A program made the translations under genes and the position numbers. A stretch of 64,000 nt of DNA from Thermoanaerobaculum sp964488355 (lineage in GTDB: Bacteria > Acidobacteriota > Thermoanaerobaculia > Thermoanaerobaculales > Thermoanaerobaculaceae): NCBI GenBank assembly GCA_964488355.1, contig CAZAUJ010000008.1, forward strand, positions 53,079 through 117,078, written 5' to 3'. The notes under the pieces are model-generated. The model did no database searches. It was not told the origin of the DNA and saw only the letters and a list, made by a program, of their open reading frames with translations. Below are positions 24,905 to 33,177 of this stretch, piece after piece (within the stretch, counting starts at the first letter, position 1; every line of letters starts with the position of its first letter).

Positions 24905-26007
24905 GACCAACCTGGCTTTTTGGGTTTGTGGCCAGTTGGGCCCTGGCGCAAGGGGGCATGGGCATCCCCTCGGAGGGGGAGCTGCGGGGCCAGCGCGATG
25001 CGGTGGGGTTTGCTACCAACCCTGAAGCGATGGCGGCGGTGTGGCAGCTGGCGGAGGCCCCACCACCCCCGGAGCGCTTGGCTCCCATCCCTGCCGAAGG
25101 GATCGTGGGCGTGGTGTGCCCGCACGACGACTACATCTACGCCGGCCGGATGTACCGTCTGCTGCTGCCTTTGGTAGCTGCCCGGCAGGTGGTGGTGGTT
25201 GCGGTCGTGCACCGTTGGCAGGCCCTGGGGATCACCGACCGCGTGGTTTTCGACCCCTTCAAGGCTTGGCGCACGCCCGATGGCCCAGTAGCCGTTTCTT
25301 CCCTGCGCGGGGCCCTGTTGGCGAGGCTTCCGCCTTCGGCGGTGCTGGTTTCCCGGGAAGCGTCAGAGGCTGAGCACTCGGCGGAAGCAGTAGTCTACTG
25401 GCTTAGGCACCGCGACAAACAAGTGGAAATCTTACCCATTTTGGTGCCGGGTATGAGCTTCGCCCGCCTGACGCAGCTGGCCACCCAGGTGGGCCAGGCT
25501 CTGCGCGCAGTTATGGCCAAACGCCGCTGGCAGGCGGGCAAGGATGTGGCTGTGGTGATTTCCGCCGACGCGGTCCACTACGGCCCCGACTTTAACCACA
25601 CCCCCTTTGGCGAAGGTGGGGTGGATGCCTACCTGAGTGCCTGCCAGCGGGACAAGGAGCTTCTGGCTGGACCCCTTTCCGGCGAGGTGAGTGAGGAAAA
25701 GCTTTGGCAGGCCTTCACCACTTGGGTGGACCCGGATCAGCCAGGCACCTACCGGCTCACCTGGTGCGGCCGATTTTCTATTCCTTTCGGCTACTTGCTG
25801 GCCCGAGCCGCCTTTGGGCCGATCACAGCTCAGGCGGTGGCCTACGCCACCTCCGTCGGTTGGCCAGAGCTGCCAGCGGGGAAGTGGGGCCTGGGACGGA
25901 CGGCTCCCGCTAACCTGTACCACTTCGTGGGCTACCCGGGGGTGGTGCTCACGCAAGGAAAACCCTTGCGCTTCCTCGGTCCCCCGGAACGGCAAACTGG
26001 GCCTTAA
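24901..26007 (+). CDS. Exported Memo-like (AmmeMemoRadiSam B) protein
   Basis: A 368-residue Memo-family protein. The metal-site residues known from human MEMO1 are matched: His in VCPHDDYIYAG, His in AVVHRWQALG, Asp and His in ISADAVHYGPDF, and Cys in TWCGRFSIPFG. The first 19 residues (RPTWLFGFVASWALAQG) look like a signal peptide, so it is probably periplasmic, unlike most bacterial Memo proteins. Memo proteins bind iron or copper and are linked to radical SAM/AMMECR1 partners, which are absent here. It starts with a GTG overlapping the nitroreductase stop, so the two act together. Confidence 0.82.
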   Translation: MRPTWLFGFVASWALAQGGMGIPSEGELRGQRDAVGFATNPEAMAAVWQLAEAPPPPERLAPIPAEGIVGVVCPHDDYIYAGRMYRLLLPLVAARQVVVVAVVHRWQALGITDRVVFDPFKAWRTPDGPVAVSSLRGALLARLPPSAVLVSREASEAEHSAEAVVYWLRHRDKQVEILPILVPGMSFARLTQLATQVGQALRAVMAKRRWQAGKDVAVVISADAVHYGPDFNHTPFGEGGVDAYLSACQRDKELLAGPLSGEVSEEKLWQAFTTWVDPDQPGTYRLTWCGRFSIPFGYLLARAAFGPITAQAVAYATSVGWPELPAGKWGLGRTAPANLYHFVGYPGVVLTQGKPLRFLGPPERQTGP

Positions 26008-26405
26008 GGAGAGGGCTCCGACCTGAGGGCCGCCACCAGCTCCTGCGGCTGCCCACAGGGAATCGCCAGCTGCCTTTTTCCTTTGGGGGTCGCCAGCTCC
26101 AGCCACACCTCGGAGGCGGCGAACCAACGCCGCCAGCGGCGGGCGGGGCGTACCCAGCTATCCACCACGGCGGCTTTGGGAAAGCTCCAAGCCAGCTCCC
26201 AACAGCCCGCGTGCACGCCGTACCGGCTCACCAGGGTTTGGAAACGTGCCAGGCGCCAAAGGCAAAACAGGCCCAAAGCGGCCAGGGTGAGGAGCAGGCC
26301 TGCGAGCCAAAAGGCTCCAGCAACCTTGGCAGCCGCAAGCCACCAGCCGGCCACAGCCAAAACCGCCGTAGCCGTCGCCAGCCCCAGGCGCAAGGCCGCC
26401 CGCAT
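26004..26405 (-). CDS. Small membrane protein with PH-like cytosolic part
   Basis: A 133-residue protein with two hydrophobic segments near the N-terminus (LGLATATAVLAVAGWWLAAA and FWLAGLLLTLAALGLFCLW). A C-terminal domain follows with WELAWSFPKAAVVDSWVRP and VWLELATPKGKRQLAI, resembling bacterial PH-like membrane proteins. The ATG at 26405 follows GAGGAG with good spacing; an earlier in-frame start would add 15 unlike residues. It converges on the Memo-like gene with 4 bases of overlap. Role unknown. Confidence 0.65.
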   Translation of the reverse strand: MRAALRLGLATATAVLAVAGWWLAAAKVAGAFWLAGLLLTLAALGLFCLWRLARFQTLVSRYGVHAGCWELAWSFPKAAVVDSWVRPARRWRRWFAASEVWLELATPKGKRQLAIPCGQPQELVAALRSEPSP

Positions 26406-26509
26406 GGGTAGCTCCTCGCAGAAGAGGGGAACCTCCGCGCGCGCTCGCACGAATTCCAGTTTAACCCACGCGCGAGTCGAAAGGGCCAGGCAGCCGCTAC
26501 ACTTTCGGC

Positions 26510-27421
26510 ATGGTGGAGAACGTGCTTCCGGCCTTCCTGGTTCTGGCCTGCGGCGCTCTAGCGCGTCAGCTGGGCTTTTTCCCCGTCGCCAGCGCTGAGG
26601 GACTCAACCGGCTTACGGCCAACGTGGCCTTGCCCGCGCTGTTGGTCTTGACCATCGGTACCTCCCCTTTGGCCGCGGGTTTTTCCGCGCCCTTGGCTGT
26701 CCTGAGCTGCTTGGCGGTGCTAGCCGGGGCCCTGGGAGGCTTCTTGCTGGCTCGCCTTCTGCGTTTGCCGGCCGAGCAACAAGGGGTTTTTGCGCAGGCG
26801 GTGTTTCGTGGCAACTTGGCGTACATGGCCTTTCCCGTCATCCTGGCGCTTTTGGGCCAAGAAGGCCTGCGTCGGGCGGCGATGACAGCCGCGGTGCTCA
26901 TCCCCGTGATGAACCTGCTGGCGGTGGTGGTGCTGCAGGGGGCACGCGGTCAGGGGGGTGGGTGGGGTCGGTTGGCTCGGAGCGTGTTCACCAACCCCTT
27001 GGTGCTGGCCGCCAATTTGGGTCTGGTGCTGTCCGGCCTTTCCTGGCAGCCTTGGCCCTTTCTCGCGCGCACGCTGAAGGTACTGGCTGATTTCGCGCTG
27101 CCCGCAGCCCTGTTAGCCTGTGGGGCCCAGCTGGAGGTTTCTCAGGTAGGCAAGGTTCGCTGGCCCCTGGTGGCCAGCAGCGTAGGGAAGCTCCTTCTGC
27201 TGCCAGCTTTGGGTCTTTTTCTCTTTCGCGCCTTTCACCTGCCCACCTTGGATGTGCAGGTAGGTGTGCTGCTTTTGGCCTCGCCCACGGCGGTGGCCTC
27301 GTACCCGGTGGCGGTGGAGCTGGGCGGCGACCACCGCCTGGCCGGGGCGGCGGTGCTGGCTACCACCCTTCTCGCCTTTCCGGCCTATGTGCTTTGGGCG
27401 CTGGAGTGTGGGGTGCGCTAG
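26510..27421 (+). CDS. AEC family transporter
   Basis: A 303-residue membrane protein with about ten hydrophobic segments in the auxin-efflux-carrier layout. It begins VLPAFLVLACGALARQLGFFP and includes LNRLTANVALPALLVLTI and the conserved RGNLAYMAFPVIL. AEC proteins export organic anions such as malate; the substrate is not predictable. TACACT at 26498-26503 ends six bases before the ATG and there is no ribosome binding site, so translation may be leaderless. Its stop overlaps the stop of the convergent isomerase gene. Confidence 0.85.
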   Translation: MVENVLPAFLVLACGALARQLGFFPVASAEGLNRLTANVALPALLVLTIGTSPLAAGFSAPLAVLSCLAVLAGALGGFLLARLLRLPAEQQGVFAQAVFRGNLAYMAFPVILALLGQEGLRRAAMTAAVLIPVMNLLAVVVLQGARGQGGGWGRLARSVFTNPLVLAANLGLVLSGLSWQPWPFLARTLKVLADFALPAALLACGAQLEVSQVGKVRWPLVASSVGKLLLLPALGLFLFRAFHLPTLDVQVGVLLLASPTAVASYPVAVELGGDHRLAGAAVLATTLLAFPAYVLWALECGVR

Positions 27422-28179
27422 CTGGGCTGGCCGCCCGAGTAGCGAAGGGGTGAGCTATCCTCGAACAGGCGCTTCTGCGCTTCCCTCTCCTCTTTGAGGG
27501 CGGCTTCCAAGGTCAAGCGCGGGTCCACGCGGGCAAGGCGCTTGATGGCCGCATGGGCTTCCCAACAGCATCGCGCCAGCTCGTTCGCCCAAGCCACCGC
27601 CTCCTCCAAGTGTTTGCCTGCATGGACGCGCTTGTGGATCAGGCCCAGCCGGTAGGCGCCCTCCGCCTCCACCGGCTCACCTGAAAGCAGCATGGCCATG
27701 GCCGGTCCCAAACCGATGAGGCGCGGCAGGGCCCACGTGGCGCCGCCGTCGGGCACGAGCCCAAGGCGCACGTTGCTGGCCGCCATCTGGGTACCGGCGG
27801 CCGCCACCCTCAGGTCGCAGGCTAAGGCCAGGTCCAAAGCCGAACCCAGCACGAACCCATGCATGGCGGCCATGGTGATCTTGGGGCAGGTGGCGAGGAG
27901 CTTCACGCATTCCTGGAGCGCGTCTTCCGCTTTCGCGAAGATTGGTAAGCCATTCTCCCGCTTCACTTTTTCCAACAGCTCGAGGTCGGCGCCGGAAGAA
28001 AAGCCCGGCCCCTCACCGTAAAGCACGATCACGTGAATGTCCTTGCGCTGGGCCGCGTCGCGCAGCGAACCGGCAAGTTGCTCCAGCATTTCCGGTGTGA
28101 GGGCGTTGCGTTTTTCTGGGCGGTTGAAAGCCACCAACGCCAAGGCATTGTGGGTCTCCATGCGAATCAAATTGGGCAT
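27418..28179 (-). CDS. Enoyl-CoA hydratase/isomerase family protein, PaaG-like
   Basis: A 253-residue crotonase-fold enzyme. Oxyanion-hole segments are FSSGADLELLEKV and MHGFVLGSALDLALACD. The block NVRLGLVPDGGATWALPRLIG is the form found in PaaG-type isomerases. The two catalytic glutamates of classical enoyl-CoA hydratase are replaced (Asp in ALDLALACD, Asn in SNVRLG), so isomerisation is likelier than hydration. It acts on CoA esters in the cytosol. It stands alone on the minus strand. EtfBA in this window could serve related acyl-CoA oxidation, but the genes are far apart. Confidence 0.87.
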   Translation of the reverse strand: MPNLIRMETHNALALVAFNRPEKRNALTPEMLEQLAGSLRDAAQRKDIHVIVLYGEGPGFSSGADLELLEKVKRENGLPIFAKAEDALQECVKLLATCPKITMAAMHGFVLGSALDLALACDLRVAAAGTQMAASNVRLGLVPDGGATWALPRLIGLGPAMAMLLSGEPVEAEGAYRLGLIHKRVHAGKHLEEAVAWANELARCCWEAHAAIKRLARVDPRLTLEAALKEEREAQKRLFEDSSPLRYSGGQPS

Positions 28180-28203
28180 CGCGCATCCTCCCCGAACGTC
28201 AGC

Positions 28204-28542
28204 TCATGCTATCACGCCGTGGAGGGAGGCCCAGGCGAAGCTCGCTGGTACGTACCAGGTGAGCCAGACGGCTAACCCTGCCTGCACGGCGGTTTTGGCT
28301 CCGGGCCCGTATCGCGGGCGGATGCCCGCAGAGATCCACAGGGCCACCAGCCCGATGACGAACCCCAGAAGGAGGTAAGCGACCATCATCGGCTCGGACA
28401 TATCCATGGTTACGTTGTGCTTGGCCAGGGCTTCCTGCCAGTTGGCCATGGTCGTTTGCGCGCTGACGCCCTCCGCCAGGTTGATGACAAGGCCGGCTAT
28501 CAGTCCCCCCAGAAGCACCCTTCGCCAACTGAATTTTCCCAT
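28204..28542 (-). CDS. Small three-helix membrane protein
   Basis: A 112-residue membrane protein: an N-terminal helix LLGGLIAGLVINLAEG, a central helix VAYLLLGFVIGLVALWI and a third, AGLAVWLTWYVPASFAWASL. A short loop MANWQEALAKHNVTM lies outside. The ATG at 28542 follows a G-run (GGGGGACGC). I do not recognise a family. It lies 24 bases upstream of the isomerase gene on the same strand (in transcription order it comes first) and diverges from the sirtuin gene. Confidence 0.65.
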   Translation of the reverse strand: MGKFSWRRVLLGGLIAGLVINLAEGVSAQTTMANWQEALAKHNVTMDMSEPMMVAYLLLGFVIGLVALWISAGIRPRYGPGAKTAVQAGLAVWLTWYVPASFAWASLHGVIA

Positions 28543-28624
28543 GCGTCCCCCTTTCTTTCCCACTCGCCATTGTAGAGCAGGTGGAGCCTGCCGGCGTGGC
28601 GGCTGGTGGGCTAGACTTTGCCTC

Positions 28625-29377
28625 ATGGAGCCGGTGGAGCGCGCAGCGGAGCTTTTGCTTTCCTGTTCTCGGGTGGTGGTGTTTACCGGCTCGGGGGTCT
28701 CTGCGGAAAGCGGGCTGGCCACCTTCCGCGGGGTGGGAGGTCTTTGGGAGGGGCACCGAGTGGAGGAGGTGGCCACTCCCGAAGCCTTTGCCCGCGACCC
28801 GCTGTTCGTGTGGCGCTTCTACGACATGCGCCGGCAAAAGGCCAAGGCGGCACAGCCCAACCCCGCTCACCGCGCGACTGCCCAGCTTGAGGGACTTTTT
28901 CCCGCTTTGGCGGTAGTGACGCAAAACGTGGACGGCCTGCACCAGCGGGCCGGTTCCCGCCATGTGCTGGAGCTGCACGGTTCCCTTTGGCAAATCCGCT
29001 GCTGCCGTTGTGGGACCGAGCGCTGGGACGAGACCGCCCCGCTGCCCGCTTTGCCGCCGCGGTGTCACCGCTGCGATGGCCTGGAGCGCCCAGGGGTGGT
29101 GTGGTTCGGGGAACCCCTGCCTCAGGACGTTTGGGAGCAGGCGGAAGAGCTCTCTCGCCAGGCCGACGGCCTGTTGGTTGTGGGCACCTCAGGTGTGGTG
29201 TGGCCGGCGGCGGGGCTGGTGGAGCTTGCTGCTTATGCCGGTGCTGTGGTCGTAGAGGTCAACCCGGTTCCCTCCGCCTTGGCAGCTCTGGCACACGTTC
29301 AGCTGCCTATCGCGGCCGGCCAGGCGTTGCCGGCGCTGGTTCAGGCTTTGGAGGAACGGCGACGTGCGCGTGTTTGA
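28625..29377 (+). CDS. cobB: Sirtuin NAD-dependent protein deacylase
   Basis: A 250-residue sirtuin. NAD-binding motifs are FTGSGVSAESGLATFRG, TQNVDGLHQRAG, the catalytic His in LELHGSL, and GTSGVVWPAAGL. The zinc-binding cysteines are CxxC in CCRCGTE and again in CHRCDG. A Tyr-x-x-Arg pair in FYDMRRQ matches the acyl-pocket residues of CobB and SIRT5, which remove succinyl and malonyl groups as well as acetyl. The ATG at 28625 has no ribosome binding site; TAGACT at 28612-28617 ends seven bases before it. It overlaps radC by 14 bases. Confidence 0.92.
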   Translation: MEPVERAAELLLSCSRVVVFTGSGVSAESGLATFRGVGGLWEGHRVEEVATPEAFARDPLFVWRFYDMRRQKAKAAQPNPAHRATAQLEGLFPALAVVTQNVDGLHQRAGSRHVLELHGSLWQIRCCRCGTERWDETAPLPALPPRCHRCDGLERPGVVWFGEPLPQDVWEQAEELSRQADGLLVVGTSGVVWPAAGLVELAAYAGAVVVEVNPVPSALAALAHVQLPIAAGQALPALVQALEERRRARV

Positions 29378-30041
29378 GCTGGTTCGGGACGAGAGGCCAC
29401 GGGAAAAGCTCCTGAGTCAAGGTCCGGGGGCCTGCTCCACCGCTGAGCTTTTGGCCATCCTGTTGCGCACGGGCACTCGCCAGCACAGCGTTCTGGAGTT
29501 GGCCCAGAGTTGGCTGCGCGAGGTGGGGGGCCTGGCGGGACTGGCGCGCTTGCCGGCGGCAGAGATTTTGGGCAAGAAGGGCGTGGGCAAGGCAAAAGCA
29601 GCAACGCTCTTGGCAGCCCTGGAGCTATCCCGCCGGCTTGCTCGGGAAGCGGGGCGAGCCGAACCGGTGCTGGATAGCCCCGAAGTGGTCTACCAGCTGC
29701 TGGCGCCTGCATGTCTTTCTGCTCGCACGGAGCTGTTCGGCATTCTCACGCTAGACGCGCGCCACCGCCTGCTTAAGGAGCATGTGCTCCATCGGGGGGT
29801 GAGGGATGGCGCGCAGGTGGAGCCGGCAGAAGTCTTTTACCGCGCCATTGCGGACAACGCCCACGCCATCATTCTTTGGCATTCGCACCCCTCTGGCGAC
29901 CCCACGCCCAGCCAGGACGACCTGGCCCTCACCCGCACCCTGGTGGAGGCTGGAAAAATCCTGCGCATCGCCGTGCTGGATCACGTGATCGTGGCTGCTG
30001 GCGGCTTCGTGTCGCTGCGCCGGCAAGGATTTTTCAGCTGA
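29364..30041 (+). CDS. radC: RadC family JAB-domain protein
   Basis: A 225-residue RadC protein with an N-terminal helix-hairpin-helix region (PREKLLSQGPGACSTAELLA and ILGKKGVGKAKAATLLAA) and a C-terminal JAB1/MPN domain. The metal motif is complete: Glu in VEPAEVFYRAI region and HSHPSGDPTPSQDD at about residue 173. Biochemical role is uncertain despite the historic link to repair. The GTG start at 29364 lies inside the 3' end of the sirtuin gene. Confidence 0.92.
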   Translation: MRVFELVRDERPREKLLSQGPGACSTAELLAILLRTGTRQHSVLELAQSWLREVGGLAGLARLPAAEILGKKGVGKAKAATLLAALELSRRLAREAGRAEPVLDSPEVVYQLLAPACLSARTELFGILTLDARHRLLKEHVLHRGVRDGAQVEPAEVFYRAIADNAHAIILWHSHPSGDPTPSQDDLALTRTLVEAGKILRIAVLDHVIVAAGGFVSLRRQGFFS

Positions 30042-30078
30042 TCTTTTTCTTTTGGCATGGGCCTTTCGGGTGGGTGCT

Positions 30079-30084
30079 TATAAT
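30079..30084 (+). promoter_or_regulatory. Consensus -10 element before leuS
   Basis: TATAAT lies 19 bases before the leuS ATG at 30104. A TTGGCA at 30052-30057 is 21 bases upstream, longer than the optimum, so the -35 assignment is uncertain. Confidence 0.5.
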
Positions 30085-30103
30085 GCCCAGCCGGAGGCGA
30101 GAC

Positions 30104-32557
30104 ATGCGCGAGAGCTACGATCCGCAAGCCATCGAACCGCGCTGGCAAGAATACTGGGAGCAGCAAAGGGTTGCCCACGTGGACACTGCCAAGGACAAGG
30201 ACCTCTACATGCTGAACATGTTCCCTTACCCCTCCGGGGACCTGCACGTGGGCCATGGTCGCAACTACATCTTGGGGGACTGCCTGTTTCGTTTTTCCCT
30301 GATGGACGGCCGACGGGTGCTCAATCCCATGGGCTGGGACGCCTTTGGCTTGCCCGCAGAAAACGCTGCCATCAAACGGGGTATTCATCCCCGCGAGTGG
30401 ACCCTGGCCAACATAGCCAGGATGAAGCAGCAGTTCCGCCGCTGGGGCATCCTTTATGACTGGGACAAAGAAATCGCTTCCTGTGAGCCCGAGTACTACC
30501 GCTGGAACCAGTGGCTGTTTTTGAAAATGTGGGAGCGGGACCTGGCCTACCGTGGGAGTGCCCCGGTCAACTGGTGCCCCTCCTGCCGCACGGTTTTGGC
30601 CAACGAGCAGGTGGTAGGTGGGGGCTGCGAGCGGTGCGGCACGCCGGTGGTGCAGCGGGAGCTGGAGCAGTGGTTTTTGCGCATCACCGCCTACGCCGAG
30701 CGGTTGCTGCAAGGTTTGGATCGCTTGCCCCACTGGCCAGAAAAGGTCAAGACCATGCAGCGCAACTGGATAGGCCGGTCCGTGGGTTGCGATGTGCACT
30801 TCTCGGTGGAGGGGTTGGAGGAAAAGCTCACCATCTTCACCACGCGGGTGGATACCATTTTCGGCGCCACCTTTGTCGCCATTGCCCCGGAGCATCCGCT
30901 GGCCACCAAAGCCAAGGCCACAGCGCCGGACGCCGATTACGGGGATTTTGTCACCGGCTTGCGCAATCAGACACGCTTACAACGAGAGGCGGAAGGGGCG
31001 GAAAAGGAGGGCCGTTTCACCGGCCTTTACGCCATCAACCCCTTCAACGGTGAGCGCTTGCCCATCTGGGTGGCTAACTTCGTGCTGATGGATTACGGCA
31101 CCGGCGCCATCATGTCCGTCCCCGCCCATGACGAACGGGACTTTGCATTCGCGCAGAAGTACAGGCTGCCGGTTCGCCTGGTGGTGCTGGGGCCGGGAAT
31201 GGAGCCAGGCATGGAGCTGGCTGAGGCCTACACCGGTCCGGGCACGCTGGTCAATTCGGGCGCCTTCACGGGTTTACCCTCGCAGCAGGCCCAGCAGGCA
31301 ATGGCCGAGTTTGCCCAGGAAAAGGGCTTCGGCCAGGCGCGGGTGCGCTACCGCTTGCGGGATTGGCTCATTTCCCGCCAGCGGTACTGGGGAACGCCCA
31401 TTCCCGCTGTCTACTGCCAGGCCTGCGGCCTTCTGCCGGTGCCAGAAACCGAGCTGCCGGTTCTGCTGCCCACCGATGTGGCTTTTGCCGGGGTGGAGGG
31501 CAACCCATTGGAGAAAAGCCCCAGCTTTACCCGCACTCGCTGTCCGCGGTGCGGGGGGGAAGCCAGGAGGGAAACGGACACCATGGACACTTTCGTGGAT
31601 TCCTCCTGGTATTACCTGCGCTTTATTAACCCCCATGTGCACGACCGCATGTTCGACAGCGAGCGGGTCAGGCGGTGGATGCCGGTGGATGTGTACATTG
31701 GCGGCATCGAGCACGCCATCTTGCACTTGATGTATGCCCGATTCATCTACAAGGTGCTCTATGACTTCGGCCTCGTGCCGAACGACGAGCCTTTTTCCTT
31801 GCTTTTTAACCAGGGCATGATCGTGGCCAAGTCCAGCATTTCCGGCAAGCTGGAGAAGATGTCCAAGTCCAAGGGCAACGTGGTGGCGCCGGACGAGCTG
31901 ATTGCCCGCTACGGCGCCGATACTGAGCGGGTGTACACCTTGTTCATGGGTCCGCCGGAGAAAGAAGCCGAGTGGACGGAGGAGGGCGTAGCTGGTGCCC
32001 ACCGTTTTCTCCAGCGTGTTTGGGCGCTGCAGGAGGTGGTCCTGCAGGCGGCCGAAGGCCAGGGGCAGGAGCAGGAAACGGCCAAGCTCACGGTAGCCAT
32101 GCACCGCACCATCAAGCGCGTGCACGAGGACCTGGAGCGCTTCCATCCCAACACCGCCATTGCCGCCATGATGGAGCTGGCCAACGCCATTGCCGACGCG
32201 CGGGGCAAGGTTGCTCCGGCTGTGCTGCGGCAAGCCTATGAGGTGCTGCTCAAACTGTTGCACCCCATTGCCCCGCACATCACCGAAGAGCTTTGGCGCC
32301 TTTTGGGGAACGAGGACAGCATCCTGCGCGCCGGCTGGCCGCGGTACGACCAGGAGCTTTTGGCGCAGCAAAAGGTCACCCTGGCGGTGCAGGTCAATGG
32401 CAAGCTGCGCGCCACGTTGGAGGCAGACCCGGGTCTGCCGGCTGCGGAGGCGCAAGCGCTTGCCAGCAAGGCTGTGGCAAAGTGGGTAGACGGTAAGGAG
32501 ATCGTAAAGGTCGTTCATGTGCCGGACAAGTTGGTTTCCTTTGTGGTGCGGGGCTAG
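30104..32557 (+). CDS. leuS: Leucyl-tRNA synthetase
   Basis: An 817-residue class I synthetase. The HIGH motif appears as HVGH in PYPSGDLHVGHGRNY near residue 48, and KMSKSKGN lies near 584. The editing domain is present between them (threonine-rich TIFTTRVDTIFGATF and the DERDF region), and zinc-finger-like cysteines occur in CPSCRTVLANEQVVGGGCERCG. The start is ATG at 30104 with GGAGG at 30092-30096; the frame is open upstream but out of radC's frame. It is followed at once by lptE. Confidence 0.97.
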   Translation: MRESYDPQAIEPRWQEYWEQQRVAHVDTAKDKDLYMLNMFPYPSGDLHVGHGRNYILGDCLFRFSLMDGRRVLNPMGWDAFGLPAENAAIKRGIHPREWTLANIARMKQQFRRWGILYDWDKEIASCEPEYYRWNQWLFLKMWERDLAYRGSAPVNWCPSCRTVLANEQVVGGGCERCGTPVVQRELEQWFLRITAYAERLLQGLDRLPHWPEKVKTMQRNWIGRSVGCDVHFSVEGLEEKLTIFTTRVDTIFGATFVAIAPEHPLATKAKATAPDADYGDFVTGLRNQTRLQREAEGAEKEGRFTGLYAINPFNGERLPIWVANFVLMDYGTGAIMSVPAHDERDFAFAQKYRLPVRLVVLGPGMEPGMELAEAYTGPGTLVNSGAFTGLPSQQAQQAMAEFAQEKGFGQARVRYRLRDWLISRQRYWGTPIPAVYCQACGLLPVPETELPVLLPTDVAFAGVEGNPLEKSPSFTRTRCPRCGGEARRETDTMDTFVDSSWYYLRFINPHVHDRMFDSERVRRWMPVDVYIGGIEHAILHLMYARFIYKVLYDFGLVPNDEPFSLLFNQGMIVAKSSISGKLEKMSKSKGNVVAPDELIARYGADTERVYTLFMGPPEKEAEWTEEGVAGAHRFLQRVWALQEVVLQAAEGQGQEQETAKLTVAMHRTIKRVHEDLERFHPNTAIAAMMELANAIADARGKVAPAVLRQAYEVLLKLLHPIAPHITEELWRLLGNEDSILRAGWPRYDQELLAQQKVTLAVQVNGKLRATLEADPGLPAAEAQALASKAVAKWVDGKEIVKVVHVPDKLVSFVVRG

Positions 32558-32558
32558 C

Positions 32559-33083
32559 GTGGCTGCGCCCCTCCGGTGGCTGCTTTTGGCCAGCGCGGCT
32601 GGAGCTGCCTGCGGGTACCACCTGGTGGGCACGGGCAGCGGCAATCTGCCTCCGCACCTTTCCCGGCTGTACGTGGCGCCGCTGGTCAACCAAACGGGGC
32701 GGGCTGAGCTGGACCAGAGGCTCTCGGAGGAGCTTTCGCGCGAGTGGGTGGGGCGAGCGCGCTTTCGGCTGGTGGGTTCGGCTGAGGAAGCGGATGCGGT
32801 TCTTTCCGGTACCCTGGTGACGGCGGTGGTCACGCCGGTGGCTTACGACCCGCAGGGGCGTGCCACGCAGTACCAGCTGCTGGTGGTGGCAGATATGCAG
32901 CTGGTGGATCGCACCGGAGACCAGCCGCGGGAGCTTTGGCACGAGCCGCGCCTTTCCCGAACGGTCACCTACCAGGTGGACGCCTCAGCGGTGGATTACT
33001 TCGATCGCGAGTTGGAGGCCATCGAGCGCTTGGCGCGGGAGTTTGCCCGCGCGGTGGTGGTGAGCATTTTGGAAGGCTTTTAG
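32559..33083 (+). CDS. lptE: LptE-like LPS-assembly lipoprotein
   Basis: A 174-residue lipoprotein with a signal sequence and a lipobox-like AGAACGYHL (Cys about residue 18). The start of the mature part, GYHLVGTGSGNLPPHLSRLYVAPLVNQT in shorter pieces, follows the LptE pattern. So does its position directly after leuS, the common leuS-lptE order. LptE sits inside the LptD barrel and helps insert LPS into the outer membrane. Start is GTG at 32559, one base after the leuS stop. The 3' end abuts the convergent tRNA-Arg. Confidence 0.8.
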   Translation: MAAPLRWLLLASAAGAACGYHLVGTGSGNLPPHLSRLYVAPLVNQTGRAELDQRLSEELSREWVGRARFRLVGSAEEADAVLSGTLVTAVVTPVAYDPQGRATQYQLLVVADMQLVDRTGDQPRELWHEPRLSRTVTYQVDASAVDYFDRELEAIERLAREFARAVVVSILEGF

Positions 33084-33084
33084 C

Positions 33085-33160
33085 TGGCGCGCCGGGAGGG
33101 ACTCGAACCCCCAACCGCCTGATCCGAAGTCAGGTGCTCTATCCGTTGAGCTACCGGCGC
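33085..33160 (-). tRNA. tRNA-Arg (anticodon UCG)
   Basis: Read on the minus strand, the acceptor arms are GCGCCGG (33160-33154) and CCGGCGC. The anticodon stem CCTGA/TCAGG encloses CTTCGGA, giving anticodon UCG. The T arm has GGTTCGAGTCC, and CCA is encoded at 33087-33085. It reads CGA and probably other CGN codons. Confidence 0.96.
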
Positions 33161-33177
33161 GCTTGTAGGTTTCCCCC

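Noticed and set aside
31274..32833. A 519-codon open frame antisense to leuS
   Set aside because: leuS has all class I synthetase motifs here; the antisense product shows no recognisable domain and a His/Val/Gln bias.
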